DNA from: JBCCQH01 sp039024435 | Lineage (GTDB): Bacteria > Bacteroidota > Bacteroidia > J057 > JADKCL01 | DNA: 27,105 nucleotides | NCBI GenBank assembly: GCA_039024435.1 | Contig: JBCCQH010000111.1 | Span: forward strand, 1-27,105 | Direction of reading: 5' to 3' | Made by a program: the position numbers and the translations under genes | Part shown: positions 16,286 to 23,158 of the stretch, piece by piece | Layout: each line of letters begins with the position of its first letter | Numbering within the stretch: position 1 is the first letter of the stretch | Notes under the pieces: model-generated | The model's database searches: none | Told to the model about the DNA's origin: nothing | What the model saw: only the letters and a program-made list of their open reading frames with translations

Positions 16286-17239
16286 CTATTTTCGAATTGC
16301 TATTGATCGATTGAATTTTTGCTTTAGTATTTCTTGAATTTCCTGCTTATCAGAAGCAATGAATTCGGATAGCTCGATCTCAGATTCATTTATGGTAATG
16401 TCTTCCAATAAGTAAGAGATTTGCTCTTCTTCGTCGAACCAAAGACCTACGATAACCGCTTTTTCACCTACCGGAACGTTGGAGAATTCTACTTTTTTAT
16501 TTCGGGCAATTACTGCCGGAAAGATCGTGTTATAATCCTCCAATACGATATACAAAATAGCGTCGGAATTTGAATTGTCTACTAAAGCGGAAAAGGAACC
16601 AATTTTTGAAAATTCTAAGGGTAAATCCTTATTAAACCAACGGTACTCTCCCATCTGAATATAGTTGAGAAGATCACCTCCTGTAGAATCGATAGGCACT
16701 TCACTCAAATCCAAACTTTCCTCACTACCGCTATCGGGGTTTGAAGCCATCTGCCATTGGATATCAATGGAGTCGGTCAATCCATAGTAATAATTCATGT
16801 CGGAATTCTCGATTAATATTGGGATGCTAATTTTGATTTCAAATGGTTCTTTCAATTCCATGTTGTTTTGAGATATCGCAATTCCAACCATTCCACCTGT
16901 TTCTAGAGGAGTACCCTTGCTCGTAGTAGAGAGGTTTGCCATCAGCATTGTTCCGATATCGAAATACTCTTCAAGCTCAATTGTAATTGGTTCTCTCTCA
17001 GAAAGTGTTGCAAAGGTCTCTTTCGAAATTGCAATTTCTGTTCCCTGAAGGCCGGTAAGATTGGTGTCAGTCCCAGGATAGACCTGGAAAGTTTGAGCTT
17101 CTGGAAGAAAATTCCTTCTCATTTTCTCGAATAACTCTTCTTGGGACGGCCGTCTAATTTGTTTTTCCATTTGGCACCCCCAAAGAGAAACCATAAAGGC
17201 AACCATTAGCATTGTAGTAATTATATTATCTCTGTTCAT
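16286..17239 (-). CDS. lipoprotein partner of the atypical RHS tip
   Basis: A 317-residue protein with a lipoprotein signal (hydrophobic MLMVAFMVSLWG then C22). Residues from about 55 (YPGTDTNLTGLQGTEIAISK ... ITIELEEYFDIGTMLMANLS ... LETGGMVGIAIS) resemble a beta-rich domain frequent in Bacteroidota lipoproteins. The C-terminal half is acidic (EEEQISYLLEDITINESEIE). The start lies one base after the stop of the RHS tip at 17241, so the two are co-translated. This may be a membrane-anchored immunity protein acting in the periplasm or at the surface, or a lipoprotein effector partner. It is much larger than the other partners in the array. Confidence 0.6.
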   Translation of the reverse strand: MNRDNIITTMLMVAFMVSLWGCQMEKQIRRPSQEELFEKMRRNFLPEAQTFQVYPGTDTNLTGLQGTEIAISKETFATLSEREPITIELEEYFDIGTMLMANLSTTSKGTPLETGGMVGIAISQNNMELKEPFEIKISIPILIENSDMNYYYGLTDSIDIQWQMASNPDSGSEESLDLSEVPIDSTGGDLLNYIQMGEYRWFNKDLPLEFSKIGSFSALVDNSNSDAILYIVLEDYNTIFPAVIARNKKVEFSNVPVGEKAVIVGLWFDEEEQISYLLEDITINESEIELSEFIASDKQEIQEILKQKFNRSIAIRK

Positions 17240-17240
17240 A

Positions 17241-18017
17241 TTAGGGTTTTTGACTTGGTTTTATGAGTTCAGCTTCTCCATCAATTTCAATCTTCCAACT
17301 AATCTTTACCGTTTCACGCTTTTCCGGCTCTCCAGATATTCCAGGTATTGTATCAATTCTGCGGTAAGATACGGTTGATTGCGTTAAAAGTACCCCTCCC
17401 AATGGTGTCGTTTGAATATTTACCCTCACTCCAAATCGATTTTGTAAAGCTCTGCTTAATTCATTTTCCCTGGTGGCAAACCGGGGATCCAGCAAAACCG
17501 ATACTGAATAGGGGGTAGCTGAAAGCTGAGAGTTTGCAGCGTCCATGCTACTTATTGAATTGATGCGAACCGTGATCATATCAGATGCGCTTTTAACCAA
17601 TAACGGGGAATCTATTGGGATCTCGCTAGCAAAATAGTGGTTTGAACAATTGGTATTACGACATATAGATGCTCCGATCGGCGGAAGCGTCACAATTGAC
17701 GATTTTGAACGAGCTGGAATAGCTGGAATAGCTTCTCTTGTTACAATTGAAAACTCCTCTGATTTCCAAAAGAATTGTGGCTTAATCCCGATCATTTCTT
17801 CTTCCTCAACTACTGAAAGTTCAGGATCGGCCTTCTTTGATTTTTCCGGTAAAATGCCGTCAAAAATGGTGGTAGGCTCATTGCCATCTCTATCTATCAA
17901 AATCACCGGATTCCCCAGCACATAATTATACGAACTCCACCCCGGAAACTTCCCCGCCAGCGGATCCACCGACAAAAACCTTCCGTACTCCGCGCTGTAA
18001 AACCGCGCCCTTTCCAT
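17241..18017 (-). CDS. RHS tip with atypical C-terminal domain
   Basis: 258 residues starting at the ATG created by the hairpin insertion (MERARFYSAEYGRFLSVDPL). The first ~50 residues are the end of the RHS core (KFPGWSSYNYVLGNPVIL then DRDGN). The rest has no pre-toxin linker of type A or B and no nuclease motif I recognise. It is rich in Ser/Thr/Ile/Pro, with beta-type segments (VSVLLDPRFATRENELSRAL ... VNIQTTPLGGVLL ... KISWKIEIDGEAELIKP) and four cysteine/histidine residues near CRNTNCSNHYF. It is followed immediately by a lipoprotein gene. It could be a toxin acting in the envelope or a structural surface domain; the function is unknown. Confidence 0.6.
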   Translation of the reverse strand: MERARFYSAEYGRFLSVDPLAGKFPGWSSYNYVLGNPVILIDRDGNEPTTIFDGILPEKSKKADPELSVVEEEEMIGIKPQFFWKSEEFSIVTREAIPAIPARSKSSIVTLPPIGASICRNTNCSNHYFASEIPIDSPLLVKSASDMITVRINSISSMDAANSQLSATPYSVSVLLDPRFATRENELSRALQNRFGVRVNIQTTPLGGVLLTQSTVSYRRIDTIPGISGEPEKRETVKISWKIEIDGEAELIKPSQKP

Positions 18018-18096
18018 TTGATGCCGCGTCTTCTCGCATCAAATCCCAGCCACTCTCCCCATCCCGCTCGTGCTCGGTCGTCTGCACCCGCTCCGG
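17961..18096 (-). repeat. RHS-core end repeat, copy 1
   Basis: About 136 bases closely matching 19762-19890 and 23905-24040. It encodes the end of the RHS core: (P)ERVQTTEHERDGESG in one frame, and after the hairpin insertion ARFYSAEYGRFLSVDP in another. A Trp codon replaces the Ser codon of the other copies just before the insertion. Confidence 0.9.
18015..18045 (-). repeat. frameshifting hairpin insertion in RHS core, copy 1
   Basis: ATTTGATGC (18016-18024) and GCATCAAAT (18036-18044) form a 9-bp perfect stem around an 11-base spacer. The canonical RHS spacing between ESG and ARFY is exceeded by 22-25 bases, which changes the frame. The right arm on the minus strand carries the ATG (18015-18017) from which the downstream tip can be read. 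Confidence 0.8.
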
Positions 18097-18141
18097 GGCA
18101 CCCTCAAAATAGCTTCTAAGAAGCTTCCACCACATCACCCA
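18018..18141 (-). pseudogene. RHS core fragment upstream of the atypical tip
   Basis: The minus strand reads KLLRSYFEGAPERVQTTEHE then RDGESGWDLM, the RHS core just before the conserved ARFY segment, but it has no gene start and leaves the RHS frame at the hairpin insertion. Between this fragment and the immunity gene at 18266 about 125 bases hold only unassignable RHS-like residues in a broken frame. It is a silent homology segment, not an expressed gene. Confidence 0.6.
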
Positions 18142-18265
18142 TTGCCAGAAGTGCTGGAACGGCGAGTCACCTTGTGGGCATCTGAAAATGGGCCAGTTTC
18201 TGTGAAGATCGTTTGGACTTGAGGCCCCCTTTTTTCTACATATTTTTAAGTCATTTTTCTCGGTA

Positions 18266-18577
18266 TTATTCTTCTCGAGGCATTGTTTCTCTCTTCCGAA
18301 AGACTACATGGGGTAATGGATTCTGGTCAGCGGAAGCTAGTACCACAATAAACGGAAGTACACAATTACTTTCCTGCAATGCCGAGAACTCAGTCGAAAT
18401 ATCCTCAATGATCTCTTTGTAGTTCACGCTATAAATAGTGAGAATGACCTTTACCTGTATCATTCCATTTTTCCTGATCTCAAAGGATATACTATGGAAC
18501 GAATCATCGATATTTCGGTGAAGAGCATCGCATAGATTACAGGCTTGCGATTTTGCTTCGTATGTAATCTCTCTCAT
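18266..18577 (-). CDS. second, paralogous immunity-like protein
   Basis: A 103-residue protein starting MREITYEAKSQACNLCDALH at 18577, with ATGA overlap to the stop of the preceding gene. It aligns with the product of 18574-18891: the segments SISFEIRKNGMIQVKVILTI then YSVNYKEIIEDI match DVSYSLGEAQVLVQFVILDS then YEIPQEIVDKL. The two are tandem, diverged paralogues behind a single toxin. The second may give immunity to a lost or foreign variant of the toxin. Confidence 0.55.
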   Translation of the reverse strand: MREITYEAKSQACNLCDALHRNIDDSFHSISFEIRKNGMIQVKVILTIYSVNYKEIIEDISTEFSALQESNCVLPFIVVLASADQNPLPHVVFRKRETMPREE

Positions 18578-18891
18578 ATCGATTGTGATTTTGAAAGCAA
18601 TAAGAAATCCAACCAATCGTATGAAGTCGGTTTCCAAAGGCCAATATCCTTGTTGAAATCAGCCACCGTTAATCGAATCTTATCGACATCAACCTTATAT
18701 AATGGCAAGCTATTTCTAAGCTTGTCTACGATCTCCTGCGGGATTTCATACGAATCCAAGATCACAAATTGAACCAGGACTTGAGCTTCTCCCAGCGAAT
18801 AGCTTACATCAAGGATTTCTGCAGGTAGATCAATAAGAATCGCATTGATAAGTGCATATTGTATGTCGATTAAAGTTTCGTTGTAATCCAT
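18574..18891 (-). CDS. putative immunity protein of the toxin at 18895-19722
   Basis: A 105-residue soluble acidic protein, start MDYNETLIDIQYALINAILI at ATG 18891; a GTG three bases earlier directly abuts the toxin stop and is the alternative start. No motif was recognised. Its place right after the toxin, small size and similarity to the next gene mark it as the cognate immunity protein. It overlaps the next gene by ATGA, so toxin and both partners form one translational unit. Confidence 0.62.
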   Translation of the reverse strand: MDYNETLIDIQYALINAILIDLPAEILDVSYSLGEAQVLVQFVILDSYEIPQEIVDKLRNSLPLYKVDVDKIRLTVADFNKDIGLWKPTSYDWLDFLLLSKSQSI

Positions 18892-18894
18892 CAC

Positions 18895-19818
18895 TTATGG
18901 TGTCCAGTTAGGGTTGGTTGGGACGATGCTTGGACTTCTCGTCCCTTTAACCATGAATACATTTGTTGACTGGGCTGAAATCCCATGGCGCAAATTAACA
19001 TTCGTGCCGGTAACTCCAGAAAACCTGAACACTTGGTGGCCGGCACGGGAAGTGCCAAGAAAAGTGGCATTTCCATTGTGAACTGCATCTAATACGGCTT
19101 GAGCCTCACCAATATTATTCAAATATCCTTTGCCTGCCGGGGCTGATCCCAATAGGTGTCTGGCTTGTTTTTGAACGGAAACCGCTCTTCGAAGCGAATT
19201 TAAGTATCCCATTGGTAGTCTGGCCCCTCCTCCTGGCGTAACAAACATTGCCGCATACATCACTCCCTTCCCCGCCATGGTCTGCGGGGTCGGTCCCGCT
19301 CTCCCCGTCAACATTTCCGCGATGATTGTCCCTGGATACAGTTGATAGGTAACGGCACCAATCTCCTGACCTACGGTTTCAGCAACCCCACCTTTGGAGG
19401 GACCAAATTCATTGCTCGGCGTTCCCGAAAGGGATTCCAGCCAATATCCCATCTTGTCTGGCCAGGAAAGGTGATCGGAGAAATGATATCCAGGATCCCC
19501 GAAGTTGTCGAAAAGGTTATCGTGGGAATTCCCTTTTCGGAAATTAACGCTATACATAGTACGGTGAGAACGACGGTAAAAATCTACGTCTAGGGATCCG
19601 TTTTGGCGCTCGATCAGTTCTCCACCGGTCCTCTCCGCTAGCCTTCGGGCATTCTTTTTCCATTTTGGCGTCCAGGGCCAGCGACCATCCGGGTCAATAA
19701 CCGATACCGGATTGCCCAACACATAGTGATACCCAGACTAAGCTGATAACTTCCCCGCCAACGGATCCACCGACAAAAACCTTCCGTACTCCGCGCTGTA
19801 AAACCGCGCCCTTTCCAT
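18895..19818 (-). pseudogene. RHS tip with type B linker and unassigned toxin domain, amber stop near start
   Basis: From the hairpin ATG (19818) the frame reads MERARFYSAEYGRFLSVDPL then AGKLSA and meets TAG at 19738-19740, where the family has Trp (KFPGWS...); it then continues SGYHYVLGNPVSVIDPDG. From a GTG at 19722 the remaining 275 codons are open. They contain the type B linker (GYHFSDHLSWPDKM ... FVTPGG) and a ~100-residue toxin domain (RRAVSVQKQARHLLGSA, LNNIGEAQAVLDAVHNGNAT, FSGVTGTNVN, STNVFMVKGTRSPSIVPTNP). Domains of this shape occur at RHS C termini, but I cannot name the activity. It could be expressed from the GTG or be silent. Confidence 0.65.
19235..19491 (-). repeat. type B pre-toxin linker repeat, copy 2
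   Basis: Equal in length to 16004-16260 and nearly identical. It precedes the toxin domain of the cassette at 18895-19818, whereas copy 1 precedes a colicin D-like domain, so the same linker carries two different toxins. Confidence 0.92.
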
Positions 19819-19890
19819 TTGATGCTGCGTCTTCTCGCATCAAATCCGAGCCACTCTCCGGATCCCGCTCGTGCTCGGTTGTCTGCACCC
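19762..19890 (-). repeat. RHS-core end repeat, copy 2
   Basis: Matches 17961-18096 and 23905-24040. It encodes VQTTEHERDPESG, the hairpin insertion, then ARFYSAEYGRFLSVDP. It diverges from the other two copies just upstream (DVERVQ). Confidence 0.9.
19816..19846 (-). repeat. frameshifting hairpin insertion in RHS core, copy 2
   Basis: ATTTGATGC 19817-19825 and GCATCAAAT 19837-19845, spacer of 11 bases, in the same position and frame context as the other two copies. The ATG in the resumed frame is at 19816-19818. Confidence 0.8.
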
Positions 19891-19937
19891 TTTCTACATC
19901 ACCCGAAAAATAACTCCCTAGCATCTTCCCATACGGA
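19819..19937 (-). pseudogene. RHS core fragment upstream of the 18895-19818 tip
   Basis: The minus strand reads PYGKMLGSYFSGDVERVQTT then EHERDPESGSDLM, i.e. the RHS core from the PYGK motif to the hairpin insertion. It has no upstream RHS sequence: before 19937 the homology ends abruptly, close to the stop of the lipoprotein gene (20029). This is a truncated homology segment. Confidence 0.6.
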
Positions 19938-20028
19938 CAAGAACTACTGCCTGTTCGTCGCAGATTCTTCCATCAAACTCTCCACTTCATACCATAATTC
20001 ACACCATCCCACCGGCATTGCACTACTG

Positions 20029-20439
20029 TCACTCTTTTCTTTCGAAATACAATCCGAGATCTCGATTTACATATATTCTTGTTTTGTTATCTATAACCTC
20101 ATAAGGTAGAACAGCTACCATAAGAGATTGGGAAAACATTTTAGGCGGTTGGGAATAATACTCTCCTTGATCGAGATAAAACTGACGCAGAATAATTCGA
20201 TCTCCATATTTTTCCCAATCACCTTGGTGCATGAACATCAAAGCGCCATCACTTTTGCGATACAAGGCTCTTTTATATGTACCGTTTGAAGAAATGGTGA
20301 GTGAGTCCAACGAATATGAATTCTCAGGAACGACATACTCTCCCGACAGGTCCAAAGAAAACATCGAACAGCTTTCCGCGGAAAACGGCAAAAGGGCGAC
20401 CAATAATAGGTTAATCAAATGGTTCCGTGGCTTCATCAT
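20029..20439 (-). CDS. small putative lipoprotein, possible orphan immunity protein
   Basis: A 136-residue protein with an N-terminal hydrophobic segment ending in a cysteine (LLLVALLPFSAES then C24), an imperfect lipobox of the relaxed Bacteroidota kind. The mature part has a lipocalin/META-like look: LSGEYVVPENSYSLDSLTIS, NGTYKRALYRKSDGALMFMH, QGDWEKYGDRIILRQF. An ATG doublet at 20436-20439 is preceded by AGAGAAAT. No toxin domain directly precedes it, so its partner may have been lost; a protein-like remnant in another frame overlaps its start. Confidence 0.6.
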   Translation of the reverse strand: MMKPRNHLINLLLVALLPFSAESCSMFSLDLSGEYVVPENSYSLDSLTISSNGTYKRALYRKSDGALMFMHQGDWEKYGDRIILRQFYLDQGEYYSQPPKMFSQSLMVAVLPYEVIDNKTRIYVNRDLGLYFERKE

Positions 20440-20577
20440 ATTTCTCTGGGTTACGCTGAAGTTTCTTTTTTGTTATGATAAACAAATATGATTGGTAAGT
20501 GGTATTTACTGGCGGTCCTATTCCATTCGCTCTTGGAATATGAACTTCGTCTCCATCGGGTAGATTTGAGGCCCAAA
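20411..20577 (-). pseudogene. protein-like remnant between partner gene and lipoprotein
   Basis: The minus strand reads about 55 codons without a start: WASNLPDGDEVHIPRANGIG, PPVNTTYQSYLFIITKKKLQ, RNPEKYDEATEPFD, then TAA at 20411-20413, overlapping the first 29 bases of the lipoprotein gene. The composition is protein-like, suggesting the C-terminal end of a lost cassette gene. It is short, so chance is possible. Confidence 0.3.
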
Positions 20578-20583
20578 ATTACA

Positions 20584-20838
20584 TTATACTTCCTTCACTA
20601 AAATGTATTCTTTCAAAGCTTTTCTCAAGGAATCCTCCATGGTTGATGAGTCGTACCTTATTGCCTCAAAAGACATATTCGGTGATGAGATTACTATTGT
20701 ATACCGCTGAGAAGGTCGCCCTCCATCGATCTTGAATATGGCAACATCTCCCGAACTTCCAATGGTTTCGAAACATTGAAAAAGATCATTGTGAGAGATT
20801 GTCCCTATACTATCCAGAATTTTCTTAATGGTTTTCAT
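20584..20838 (-). CDS. putative partner/antidote of the Fic-domain protein
   Basis: An 84-residue protein, start MKTIKKILDSIGTISHNDLF at 20838, four bases after the Fic gene stop. Predicted beta-rich middle (DVAIFKIDGGRPSQRYTIVI) and a helical end (DSLRKALKEYILVKEV). No Fic-inhibiting (S/T)xxxE(G/N) motif can be assigned with confidence. Size and tight coupling suggest it neutralises the Fic domain. Confidence 0.55.
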   Translation of the reverse strand: MKTIKKILDSIGTISHNDLFQCFETIGSSGDVAIFKIDGGRPSQRYTIVISSPNMSFEAIRYDSSTMEDSLRKALKEYILVKEV

Positions 20839-20842
20839 CTTG

Positions 20843-21133
20843 CTATTTTGATAATGCTGTTCCGATAGCAGACACTTCGCTCAGCAGGCCTCGCGATACT
20901 TGCTTTGCAACATCCATCATTGGGTTGTCAGTCAGATTGACCTTCATACCTGTCTTTTTTGCAAATGATCGGTAGGCCGCGATTGCCGTACGGTGATTTC
21001 CATCGATAAATAAGTGATTTTTTATTGTTCCACGGAATATTGCCGCTCCTCGTTCAACTGGTGCTGAATAGTAAGCAGCACTGGCTACATTTTGCGGTTG
21101 TTTTTTCCTCTCTTCATGTCTTGCAACAACCAT
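20843..21133 (-). CDS. small Fic/Doc-family toxin domain
   Basis: 96 residues from ATG 21133; the frame is open upstream with TTG at 21145. The Fic active-site motif is complete: H40-LFIDGN-H-R48, fitting HxFx(D/E)GNxR, preceded by AAIFRGTIKN and followed by TAIAAYRSFAKKTG. Fic proteins usually transfer AMP or another nucleotide/phosphate to a target protein; Doc phosphorylates EF-Tu. The protein is shorter than free-standing Fic proteins and looks like the bare C-terminal toxin tip of an RHS protein without linker. Its ATG shares one base with the stop of the preceding immunity gene (TGATG), so it depends on translation of that gene. Confidence 0.72.
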   Translation of the reverse strand: MVVARHEERKKQPQNVASAAYYSAPVERGAAIFRGTIKNHLFIDGNHRTAIAAYRSFAKKTGMKVNLTDNPMMDVAKQVSRGLLSEVSAIGTALSK

Positions 21134-21459
21134 CAAATCTCGCAAAGCTTTGCCCCGGCGACAATCTCATTTGGAACGGGCTTTAAATCTTCAAAGTATT
21201 TTTGGTCGATAAGCCACTTGATTGATGATTTGATACAATCGTTAGAGACTTCTTCAACTAAAACCAAATTGGGCTCTGGAGTGAAGAAGCCGTAGTATTC
21301 AACCTCGGCAGCAAAATCTTGAAGTAATCTTTTGGTATCATAAACACTGATTTGATAGGTTGCATTACCGATCTTTACAAACACGTCTCCTCTATACCCT
21401 CGTGACTTTGCGTCAAATTGAGACTCCGGCGAGCAATCACGTAGATAAATTGAATACAT
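21133..21459 (-). CDS. putative immunity protein of the toxin at 21477-22187
   Basis: 108 residues from ATG 21459 (MYSIYLRDCSPESQF), which has AGAGGA five bases upstream. A TTG at 21480 would overlap the toxin stop and add seven residues. It is predicted as a small alpha/beta protein (GYRGDVFVKIGNATYQISVY, RLLQDFAAEVEYYGFFTPEP, NDCIKSSIKWLIDQKYFEDL). The family is not recognised. Its position directly after a toxin tip indicates immunity; its stop overlaps the Fic gene start. Confidence 0.62.
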   Translation of the reverse strand: MYSIYLRDCSPESQFDAKSRGYRGDVFVKIGNATYQISVYDTKRLLQDFAAEVEYYGFFTPEPNLVLVEEVSNDCIKSSIKWLIDQKYFEDLKPVPNEIVAGAKLCEI

Positions 21460-21476
21460 AATCCTCTGAAATTTCG

Positions 21477-22187
21477 TCAATCTACTTTTGAAACAGTTAT
21501 CTGGTCAAGTAATTTTTGGAATGATTGAACAGATATCTCTTTTGAAGGAACAATTTCAAAGTGTTCAGATCTTTGGCCTCTTTGAATAATTTCTAACCCA
21601 TCCGGGATGGGTTCAATTTTGTAAGCTCCTCCAAATTTTTCAACCGTATTGGGATCTACATCCAATGAAACACCATGAGTTGGTTTTACCATCCCCGTTT
21701 TCTTGTTGATTTTATATTCGTTAGGCTTCAGTTTGAATGACGGTCCTCCACGAAATACTGGAACTGCCTCTCCAGCATACTCAACGAGTTGTCCACCTTT
21801 AGAAACGAGTCGACCGAACCGTTTCGCCCACTTCGCCCCATTAAAAGCAGCTCCCACAAGCGGAATTGCGGCCAGCAAACTCAATCCTGCTCCAACTTCA
21901 TCGCCTCGGCCCAAGGCAAGAGCCGCCGCCCCAAGATCGGCGAACGTAGCCAGGATTGGGATTTCACTTGATCCCAAGATATCCAGTGCCAACTCTGCTC
22001 CTTCCGCGGTCATTTGAATCGTCCCGATCCCACTGTGATTCCCGCCAGGATAAAATGGCCCCAGGGTCACCCCACTAACATATGCTTCAGCAGCTTGTTT
22101 TGCTGACAACAGCAGCGGCACCACCTGCCGCTCGGTTTGTTGTCCTACCGCATTGACCCTAACGCCCGACAGCCAACCCGCAACCAT
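21477..22187 (-). CDS. RHS tip: type A linker plus possible ADP-ribosyltransferase-like toxin
   Basis: 236 codons from ATG 22187, which lies in rearranged RHS sequence; typical linker sequence starts at SAKQAAEAYVSGVT. The hydrophobic type A linker (LDILGSSEIPILATFADLG ... AIPLVGAAFNGAKWAKR) is followed by a ~100-residue toxin domain: AVPVFRGGPSFKLKPNEYKI, THGVSLDVDPNTVEKFGGAY, LEIIQRGQRSEHFEIVPSKE. The order FRGG, HGVSLD and SEHFEIVP could correspond to the R, S and E motifs of R-S-E ADP-ribosyltransferases, but this is inference from motif order only. The tip is intact. Confidence 0.6.
   Translation of the reverse strand: MVAGWLSGVRVNAVGQQTERQVVPLLLSAKQAAEAYVSGVTLGPFYPGGNHSGIGTIQMTAEGAELALDILGSSEIPILATFADLGAAALALGRGDEVGAGLSLLAAIPLVGAAFNGAKWAKRFGRLVSKGGQLVEYAGEAVPVFRGGPSFKLKPNEYKINKKTGMVKPTHGVSLDVDPNTVEKFGGAYKIEPIPDGLEIIQRGQRSEHFEIVPSKEISVQSFQKLLDQITVSKVD
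21823..21986 (-). repeat. type A pre-toxin linker repeat, copy 2
   Basis: 164 bases nearly identical to 14861-15023 and to 26951-27105. This copy keeps the reading frame (AAAA at the position where copy 1 has AAA) and so serves as reference for the frameshift there. Confidence 0.92.
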
Positions 22188-22440
22188 GCCTATGCCAAGG
22201 TTGCGCGCCTTGTGCTACCAGGAACATGCCCGCCCGGGAGTACACCCAGGATTCACATTGCGCCCTCGAATCCGCGCTATCCGGCTGCATGACGTACTCC
22301 CCAAGCAGGTCATTCCCATGCAATTCAAACGGCCAGACACTGCCTGCCTGTGACCAGGTCGCCGGAGTCGCCCCCGAAGCATCACGCAGGTAGTAGCTGT
22401 AATTATCTCTCGTGCCCTGCTGAAGACGCTATTTTCTGCG
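22188..22440 (-). pseudogene. RHS core fragment with internal deletion
   Basis: The minus strand reads RDNYSYYLRDASGATPATWS, WPFELHGNDLLGEYVMQPDS and then loses RHS similarity, ending in a stop near 22170. The FELHGNDLLGEYV stretch corresponds to FELHGKDLRG...EYV near 24510-24540. The RHS core that should follow (PYGK, TTEHERD, ARFY, DPDG) is missing, and the sequence passes directly into the linker of the 21477-22187 tip. The fragment starts just after the HEAT-repeat gene. Confidence 0.6.
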
Positions 22441-22471
22441 TAGAAGTATCATGTCTGGGCCAAAATATCCA

Positions 22472-23158
22472 TCAATCGATGGCCAGTAACTCCTTTTCAC
22501 TTTGGGCGAACGATGCAATCTCAGAATCAGTGGATGCCAAAGCTTCTTGAAGAATATCTGGATACCGTGCAAATGCTTTCCTGGCAAGGATAGCACCATA
22601 ACGCCGCCTTAACCCATCTTTGGAATCATTGAGGTATTCCCGAATCGTGTGACGCCCAATATCATCAATATGCTCCATCAGGTACAAACCCGTTCTATGG
22701 GTATCGACATTGGCACTGCTGCGATTTCGCAATTCGATATTGGCACCTTCTATCTGTTTCAGGCTGATTTGGGGCAGTAGTTGCATCGCCTGCAAGCGTA
22801 CGATTATCTCGGTGTCTTCTAAGGCCAAGATCAGATGAACAATGGATTCGCAATGATTCTTTTGGGAACACAAGGCGATATGTTCCAAAACAAAGTAACG
22901 GACCGAGGAACTTTCGTCGTTGATTAGGTTGACCAAGTATTCATGCAAACCGCACGCATCGTATGCGAGTTCGGAGGCGATCCAGGCTGCTGTTTCGCGG
23001 ACGGCTTTTTCTTGAGACCTTAGAAATGGAATCAAACACTCGGCCGATGCCCCAGAAAAAAAGTACTGAAGTAAATCGTACGATTTTCCGGTTTCTTTGA
23101 ATGCTATCGGATCGTGATTCCATAAATCTATGAGTTGATCGAAAGAGAGATTGCTCAT
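22472..23158 (-). CDS. HEAT-repeat immunity-like protein
   Basis: A 228-residue all-helical protein, start MSNLSFDQLIDLWNHDPIAF, overlapping the toxin stop by ATGA (23155-23158). Repeated helix pairs typical of HEAT repeats are visible: LRSQEKAVRETAAWIASELA, LINDESSSVRYFVLEHIALC, LALEDTEIIVRLQAMQLLPQ, LNDSKDGLRRRYGAILARKA. HEAT-like proteins are known among polymorphic-toxin immunity proteins and probably wrap the toxin domain. It is larger than most partners here and intact. Confidence 0.7.
   Translation of the reverse strand: MSNLSFDQLIDLWNHDPIAFKETGKSYDLLQYFFSGASAECLIPFLRSQEKAVRETAAWIASELAYDACGLHEYLVNLINDESSSVRYFVLEHIALCSQKNHCESIVHLILALEDTEIIVRLQAMQLLPQISLKQIEGANIELRNRSSANVDTHRTGLYLMEHIDDIGRHTIREYLNDSKDGLRRRYGAILARKAFARYPDILQEALASTDSEIASFAQSEKELLAID

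Noticed and set aside
19938..20028. A 24-codon frame (MPVGWCELWYEV...) after the lipoprotein gene
   Set aside because: Too short and without context; may be decayed coding sequence but cannot be supported.
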